A stretch of DNA of 10,550 nucleotides from Paracoccaceae bacterium (lineage in GTDB: Bacteria > Pseudomonadota > Alphaproteobacteria > Rhodobacterales > Rhodobacteraceae). The position numbers were made by a program, and so were the translations under genes. The notes under the pieces were generated by a model, which ran no database searches, was not told where the DNA came from, and saw only the letters and a program-made list of their open reading frames with translations. Below, in pieces: positions 7,217-10,550 of the stretch (its first letter is position 1; every line of letters begins with the position of its first letter). The stretch is taken from assembly GCA_007123625.1 (NCBI GenBank), contig SKKS01000456.1:1-10550 (forward strand), read 5' to 3'.

Positions 7217-7242
7217 TGTCCTGTCCGGTGTCATGCGGAAAC

Positions 7243-7258
7243 CGCCCGAAGTCGGGCG
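7243..7258 (-). repeat. Small GC hairpin just upstream of tctB
   Basis: CGCCCG and CGGGCG flank a 4-base loop (AAGT on the plus strand). It lies immediately before the two candidate tctB starts and could influence translation initiation. It is short, and may be chance in such GC-rich DNA. Confidence 0.3.
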
Positions 7259-7284
7259 CCGCCGGAGTGAATGTCGCGTAGTCG

Positions 7285-7325
7285 CGTCGCGCGGGAACAG
7301 GCCGGGCCTGAGTTCCCGCGCGACG
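7285..7325 (-). repeat. 14-bp perfect stem-loop between tctC and tctB
   Basis: CGTCGCGCGGGAAC (7285-7298) is followed, after 13 bases, by its exact reverse complement (7312-7325). The loop contains a further AGGCC-G-GGCCT self-complement. It begins 18 bases after the tctC stop. No T run follows on the minus strand, so it is better read as an RNA-protecting or attenuating intercistronic hairpin than as a full terminator. Such elements between a binding protein gene and its permease genes commonly keep the binding protein mRNA more abundant. Confidence 0.75.
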
Positions 7326-7343
7326 TATCAGGTGACGTGCCGC

Positions 7344-8369
7344 TTACGCGTCGCGCAGCAGATGCTCGAAGCGGTTCGCCAGTTCGATGAACTGCATCGC
7401 CGAGCGCGTGCATTCCTCTTCGTTCCGGAACACATTGAAGTCCGGCGACAGCCCTGCAGCGACGGTGGCTTCTTCGTAGCGACCGCTTTCCATCGTTTCG
7501 GCGATGGTGTCCTTCAGGATCTGGTAACGCTCCGGGTGGGCCTCGATCGCGGCGCGGTGGATCGCATAGGCCCGCAGCCCGTCCAGTGCCGGGAAATCGG
7601 TGCCCAGGATGTCATTCGCAGGCCGCGCATCATCGGTCAGATGCGGGATCTGGTTTTCATCCTGGAACACAGTCAGGAACCGGACCTGATCGGCGACGCT
7701 GAGCGACGAGCTCATGAACGTGCAGCAGGCGTCCACCTCGCCGGTGATCGCGGCCGACCGCGCTGCGTTGCCGCCGCCATAGGGCACCACGTTGAAGTTT
7801 GCGCCCGTGGCTTCGGCCAGCAGGAACACCGCTATGCTGGACGGGTGCGGCAGGCGGCTCCCCGAGAAGTTCACGCGGCGGCTCTGGCCTTCCTCGATCA
7901 GATCCTCAAGCGTCTGGAAGGGGCTGTTTTCGGCCACCCAGATCACGGAATCATCGGCGTTCACCCCGGCGAAATAGACATAGTCGTCCGGGAAGGTGTA
8001 GCCGGGGTTCTGGGTCGCATACATGATCATCTCGGGGCCGATGGCGCCGAAAAGCAGGTTGTACGCGTCCGCATCGCGGCGACCCATGTAAGTTTCATAC
8101 CCCACCTGCCCGGATGCACCGGGGAAATACGAGTATTCGAAACCCACGCCCAGCGACGGCCCCCACGCTGCATTGAACGCGCGCGCCGAACGGTCGACGC
8201 CGCCGCCTTCGGAAATGGGGATCAGCACCTGCAGGGCGCGCGAGGGAAAGCTGTCCTGCGCAAAGGCCCGCCCGATCAGGGACGGGGCGAACAGGGTCGA
8301 AGCCCCGCCCAGGGCCGCGGTCTTCATGAGCCCCCGGCGCGATATCAGCTTGCGATGTGTCGTGGTCAT
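7344..8369 (-). CDS. tctC: Tripartite tricarboxylate transporter substrate-binding protein TctC, Tat-exported
   Basis: This 341-residue periplasmic solute-binding protein belongs to the TctC/Bug family. Its N-terminus carries a twin-arginine signal: SRRGLMK at 10-16, a hydrophobic stretch, and a likely cleavage site after AFA (35-37), before QDSFPSR. The mature part keeps the family order: PSRALQVLIPISEGGGVD near the start, PGASGQVGYE in the first ligand loop region, and VPYGGGNAARSAAITGEVD in the second half. These are recognisable but diverged from typical Bug sequences such as the PGAGG loop. The start at 8369 is fixed by an AGGAGG ribosome binding site nine bases upstream; the longer frame back to 8429 lacks one and would put 20 residues before the Tat signal. 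It lies 96 bases downstream of the hydrolase gene and upstream of tctBA, the canonical C-B-A order. It captures a carboxylated solute; which one is not known. Confidence 0.94.
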   Translation of the reverse strand: MTTTHRKLISRRGLMKTAALGGASTLFAPSLIGRAFAQDSFPSRALQVLIPISEGGGVDRSARAFNAAWGPSLGVGFEYSYFPGASGQVGYETYMGRRDADAYNLLFGAIGPEMIMYATQNPGYTFPDDYVYFAGVNADDSVIWVAENSPFQTLEDLIEEGQSRRVNFSGSRLPHPSSIAVFLLAEATGANFNVVPYGGGNAARSAAITGEVDACCTFMSSSLSVADQVRFLTVFQDENQIPHLTDDARPANDILGTDFPALDGLRAYAIHRAAIEAHPERYQILKDTIAETMESGRYEEATVAAGLSPDFNVFRNEEECTRSAMQFIELANRFEHLLRDA

Positions 8370-8378
8370 TCGTCTTTT

Positions 8379-8384
8379 CCTCCT
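8379..8384 (-). promoter_or_regulatory. Strong ribosome binding site of tctC
   Basis: AGGAGG on the minus strand lies nine bases before the ATG at 8369. It decides this start over the in-frame ATG at 8429 and implies high translation of the binding protein. Confidence 0.85.
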
Positions 8385-8465
8385 CTTGGCGAATGGAAAT
8401 CTTCCGGGCCCGCCGCGCGCCTTCTCCATGCCGCGCGGTGCGTCCCCGCTATCCGGCGCGCCCCG

Positions 8466-9437
8466 TCAGGGCGCGGCACCGGCCAGGCTGTCCTGTCGGG
8501 CCGGGAATTTCAGAAAGGCATCGAGCGCATACCAGAAGCGGTGGCGATTGATGCCGAAGGTGATGTTGTGCGCCTGCCCGGACATCATCACCATCTGGCG
8601 GTCCTTGGTGGCGAGGGCGCCATAGAACGCAGCCATATCGGCGTCGGTGGTGATCCCGTCATGTTCCGCGCGCAGCATCAGCACCGGGCAGTCGATCTTG
8701 CCCGGGTCGACCAGCGGCAGGTTGATGCACATGTCCACGTAGGTGCCGTTGGGCACGCTGTCGCCGCCGTTGGCGATCTCGTTTTCAGCCACCACGGCAG
8801 CCAGCGCCGGGTCGGTCAGCCCTTCGATATCGCGGGTCAGCATCTTGTGGTAATAGGCGGCATCGACGGGGCGGCGGTTGACGGACTGCCATTCGGCCAG
8901 CCGCTCGCGCCGCTTGACCAGCGACGGCGCGTCCTTGCCGGTCCAGGGAAAGGCCGCCATCGCCAGTCGCTCGACCCGCCCGGGGTTGAGGTTCTGGAAC
9001 AGCCCCGCGCGCAAGGCCCCCGACGAGGTGCCGAAGAACGCGAAGCGGCCTTGCCCCGTCACCTGTTCGACCAGGTCGCAGGCAACGCGCAGGTCCTCGG
9101 CATTGTCACGGATGTAGGAAAAGCCATCGGTCCGGTCGGACCGCCCATACCCTTCGTGGTCCATGGTCCACACGTCATAGCCCAGGCGAGCAAAGACGTT
9201 CATGACCGAATATTCGCCCAAGTCGCCCGCCTGCAGGTCGTAGCTGGTGCGCCCCGACTGCGAGGAGCCGTGCACCAGGAACAGCACCTTGCGCCCGGCG
9301 GACGCGTCCGGCCCAATAGCTGGCCCCGCAGTACGCTTGCGGAACACATGCAGGCCGATGCCGTCGCGATGTACCCGATACTCTTCGGCCAGGACTTCGT
9401 CGGTCTGGCCTGCACGGTATATGCCGGTGTGATCCAT
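8466..9437 (-). CDS. Alpha/beta hydrolase, cytoplasmic
   Basis: This 323-residue alpha/beta-hydrolase-fold protein shows a complete catalytic set. The oxyanion motif is LVHGSSQSG (54-62). The nucleophile elbow is GTSSG (136-140), with Ser138. The acid lies in RAEHDG, Asp260, and the base in QAHN, His290. WTMDHEGYGRSD (90-101) is the usual segment before helix A. There is no signal peptide, so it acts inside the cell, after transport. The family includes esterases, lactonases and C-C bond hydrolases, and the sequence does not choose among them. The start is supported by an overlapping GGAGGAGG ribosome binding site (plus-strand 9441-9449). The gene is the first of the hydrolase-tctC-tctB-tctA unit, behind a promoter with operator-like palindromes, so it probably processes the imported compound. 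Confidence 0.92.
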   Translation of the reverse strand: MDHTGIYRAGQTDEVLAEEYRVHRDGIGLHVFRKRTAGPAIGPDASAGRKVLFLVHGSSQSGRTSYDLQAGDLGEYSVMNVFARLGYDVWTMDHEGYGRSDRTDGFSYIRDNAEDLRVACDLVEQVTGQGRFAFFGTSSGALRAGLFQNLNPGRVERLAMAAFPWTGKDAPSLVKRRERLAEWQSVNRRPVDAAYYHKMLTRDIEGLTDPALAAVVAENEIANGGDSVPNGTYVDMCINLPLVDPGKIDCPVLMLRAEHDGITTDADMAAFYGALATKDRQMVMMSGQAHNITFGINRHRFWYALDAFLKFPARQDSLAGAAP

Positions 9438-9480
9438 CTGCCTCCTCCCGAGGAATGGATGGTCAGGCGACTCGCCGTAA

Positions 9481-9496
9481 CCAATCTTGTCATTGG
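9481..9496. promoter_or_regulatory. Operator-like inverted repeat at the transcription start of the hydrolase unit
   Basis: CCAAT-N6-ATTGG forms a perfect 5-bp inverted repeat just downstream of the -10 element, around the expected transcription start. The same CCAAT-N6-ATTGG arrangement recurs upstream of the GntR gene at 10523-10538. It is likely bound by the neighbouring GntR regulator (inference). Confidence 0.55.
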
Positions 9497-9524
9497 ATCA
9501 TATTGGTTTGACCAAAAAGGTCAA
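9497..9524 (-). promoter_or_regulatory. Sigma-70-like promoter of the hydrolase-tctCBA unit
   Basis: On the minus strand TTGACC (plus-strand 9519-9524) and TATGAT (9497-9502) are separated by 16 bases. Each matches the sigma-70 consensus at five of six positions. The implied start near 9490 gives a leader of about 50 bases to the hydrolase ATG. It is the best promoter seen in the window. Confidence 0.65.
9503..9515. promoter_or_regulatory. FadR-type operator palindrome inside the hydrolase promoter spacer
   Basis: TTGGT-TTG-ACCAA is a 13-bp inverted repeat containing TGGTTTGACCA. This fits the TNGTNNNACNA operator pattern of FadR-type GntR regulators. It fills the spacer between the -35 and -10 elements, so binding there should block RNA polymerase. 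The overlapping TGACC-N5-GGTCA (9509-9523) extends the symmetry into the -35 element. Confidence 0.6.
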
Positions 9525-9676
9525 TGGATCGTCTGAAATTTCTGCCGCAGCGATGAAATGACATGCGTTCAATGAATTAAGGGCGCGACAGCACTTTGCC
9601 CCGCACACGACCCGGAACCAATGCATCGCTGAATACCCCCTGCCCCGCGCGGTCATCCTGTGGCGGGGGCGCGCGC

Positions 9677-10369
9677 TCAGCGGGCTGCGAAGGGGTCGAG
9701 CTTGAAAGCGACGGTCTGGAGGTGCTGGAGCATGGCGTTCGCGGCGGCATCGAGGTCGCGGGTCTTGATGGCGGCGACGATGGCTTCGTGCTCGGCGAAG
9801 GAGTGGTGGTCGTGCGGGGGGCGGTCGGGCACGGTGCGCAGGCGGCCCCAGACAACGGACCGGCGCACGGTATTGAGCGTGTCGAAAATGGCCAGCATCA
9901 GGCTGTTGGACCCGGCGCGGGCGATGGCGCGGTGCAGCGCGGTATCGAGCGCCTCGTACTGACGCCACGTGCCTGCGGCGCGGGCCTGGTGCATCAGGGT
10001 CTCGATATCGGCCATGTCCTGTCGGGTAGCGTTGCGGGCGGCCTCGCGCGCAAGAATCGGTTCGATCAGAAGGCGCGCGCGCATGACCTCGGCGGGATTG
10101 GTTTCGCTTTCGATCTGGGCAAGGCTGAGCATGTTGTCGAGCGGGCGCGCGCCGATGAAGGTGCCCTTGCCGACATGGCGCCAGATCACGCCTTCTTTTT
10201 CCAGCACGGCCAGCGCCTTGCGCAGGTCGCCGCGGGTCACGCCCAGCTCGTCGCACAGGACGCGCTCAGCCGGAAGGCGGGTTTCCTCGGCGAAGTCCTT
10301 GTCGGACAGCCAGGCGCGCAATTGCACCAGCGTGGCGTCGGTATTTCGTACGGGCGAGTTGTCGGTCAT
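9677..10369 (-). CDS. GntR family transcriptional regulator, FadR subfamily (FCD domain)
   Basis: This 230-residue regulator has an N-terminal winged helix-turn-helix (about 13-73). Its GntR signature runs RLPAERVLCDELGVTRGDL (31-49), and the wing is HVGKGTFIG (65-73). An all-helical FCD ligand-binding domain follows (about 93-225). The residues that bind metal in FCD regulators are all present: Asp142 and His146 in DTALH, His194 in EHEAI and His216 in LQHLQ. The effector is therefore probably a carboxylate held by a metal ion. The ATG at 10369 is chosen because the family starts near here; it has no clear Shine-Dalgarno sequence. An in-frame GTG at 10498 would add 43 atypical residues and overlap the putative promoter. 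It lies immediately upstream of the hydrolase-tctCBA unit on the same strand, with operator-like repeats before both, suggesting autoregulation and local control. Confidence 0.93.
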   Translation of the reverse strand: MTDNSPVRNTDATLVQLRAWLSDKDFAEETRLPAERVLCDELGVTRGDLRKALAVLEKEGVIWRHVGKGTFIGARPLDNMLSLAQIESETNPAEVMRARLLIEPILAREAARNATRQDMADIETLMHQARAAGTWRQYEALDTALHRAIARAGSNSLMLAIFDTLNTVRRSVVWGRLRTVPDRPPHDHHSFAEHEAIVAAIKTRDLDAAANAMLQHLQTVAFKLDPFAAR

Positions 10370-10482
10370 GGGCGGTTCGGTACGCTGGGAAAGGGGTCCG
10401 GAAGGCAAGGAACAGGGTTTATCGGCATTCGGCAACGGGTTTTCGCCAAAGTGTATTCGGACGCCGGGCGCCCGGCACACAA

Positions 10483-10511
10483 AGCGTAGCCGCACCACGA
10501 CGTGTCGTCAA
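10483..10511 (-). promoter_or_regulatory. Candidate promoter of the gntR gene
   Basis: On the minus strand TTGACG (plus-strand 10506-10511) and TACGCT (10483-10488) are separated by 17 bases. The -35 is good and the -10 weak. It would give a leader of about 107 bases before the ATG at 10369. Confidence 0.35.
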
Positions 10512-10521
10512 TCGTTTCTTG

Positions 10522-10549
10522 ACCAATAAGCTGATTGGTTATAACCAAT
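10522..10549. promoter_or_regulatory. Operator-like half-site array upstream of gntR
   Basis: Three half-sites occur in a row: ACCAAT (10522-10527), ATTGGT (10534-10539) and ACCAAT (10544-10549). The last two form a perfect 16-bp palindrome, ATTGGTTATAACCAAT (10534-10549); the first two form ACCAAT-N6-ATTGGT. The same half-sites occur in the hydrolase promoter. They probably bind the GntR protein for autoregulation and may also control a gene beyond the right edge. Confidence 0.6.
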
Positions 10550-10550
10550 A

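Noticed and set aside
8370..8429. N-terminal extension of TctC to an ATG at 8429
   Set aside because: The extra residues precede a good Tat signal, and a strong AGGAGG lies inside the extension, pointing to 8369.
7140..9536. Very long plus-strand open frame (798 codons) opposite tctC and the hydrolase gene
   Set aside because: It runs antisense to well-supported genes. Its translation is His/Arg/Gly-rich with no recognisable domain, as expected from the mirror of high-GC codon bias.
9617..9622. Isolated ACCAAT half-site near the gntR stop
   Set aside because: It has no partner half-site and lies away from any promoter.
9643..9668. CCCCGC/GCGGGG hairpin downstream of the gntR stop
   Set aside because: The loop is 14 bases, the stem only six bases, and no T run follows; it is not distinguishable from chance in GC-rich DNA.
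10370..10498. N-terminal extension of the GntR protein to a GTG at 10498
   Set aside because: The 43 extra residues do not resemble the family and would overlap the candidate promoter.

Overview
The window is GC-rich DNA with tightly packed genes, from a probable alphaproteobacterium. The gene types fit a Rhodobacteraceae or Roseobacter-like genome: a Tat-exported TctC-type binding protein, a complete tripartite tricarboxylate transporter, a FadR-type regulator, an FAD oxidoreductase of the kind fused to SelD, and an LVIVD propeller protein. This placement is inferred from gene content and codon use, not from a marker gene. I see no rRNA, tRNA, CRISPR array, insertion sequence or attachment site. 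Every gap between genes is shorter than 300 bases.

Left part (1-2133). On the minus strand lies the N-terminal 404 codons of a pyridine nucleotide-disulfide oxidoreductase of the Nterm_to_SelD type. The window edge falls almost exactly where the selenide, water dikinase (SelD) domain should begin. Upstream of it is a minus-strand glyoxalase-like (VOC) protein. A 181-base divergent intergenic region follows, with a 10-bp inverted repeat and a plausible promoter for the next gene.

Middle part (2134-5083). The only plus-strand gene encodes a GAF-domain free methionine-(R)-sulfoxide reductase with its three redox cysteines in the canonical spacing. It converges on a minus-strand luciferase-like flavin monooxygenase, which has a likely intrinsic terminator. 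Upstream of that is a seven-bladed LVIVD propeller protein. It carries an unusual helical insert resembling sigma-70 region 3 and a histidine near the start of most blades.

Right part (5184-10550). This is a minus-strand transport locus read right to left: FadR-type GntR regulator, alpha/beta hydrolase, tctC (Tat signal peptide), tctB, tctA, possibly continuing into the LVIVD gene. A strong sigma-70-like promoter precedes the hydrolase, and a TTGGT-N3-ACCAA palindrome sits in its spacer. The same ATTGGT/ACCAAT half-sites recur upstream of gntR, so the regulator probably represses both itself and the hydrolase-transporter unit. A 14-bp stem between tctC and tctB may make binding protein more abundant than permease.

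Working model (inference): a carboxylated solute is captured by TctC, imported by TctAB and hydrolysed in the cytoplasm by the alpha/beta hydrolase, with the solute or its product releasing the GntR repressor. The substrate cannot be read from the sequence.
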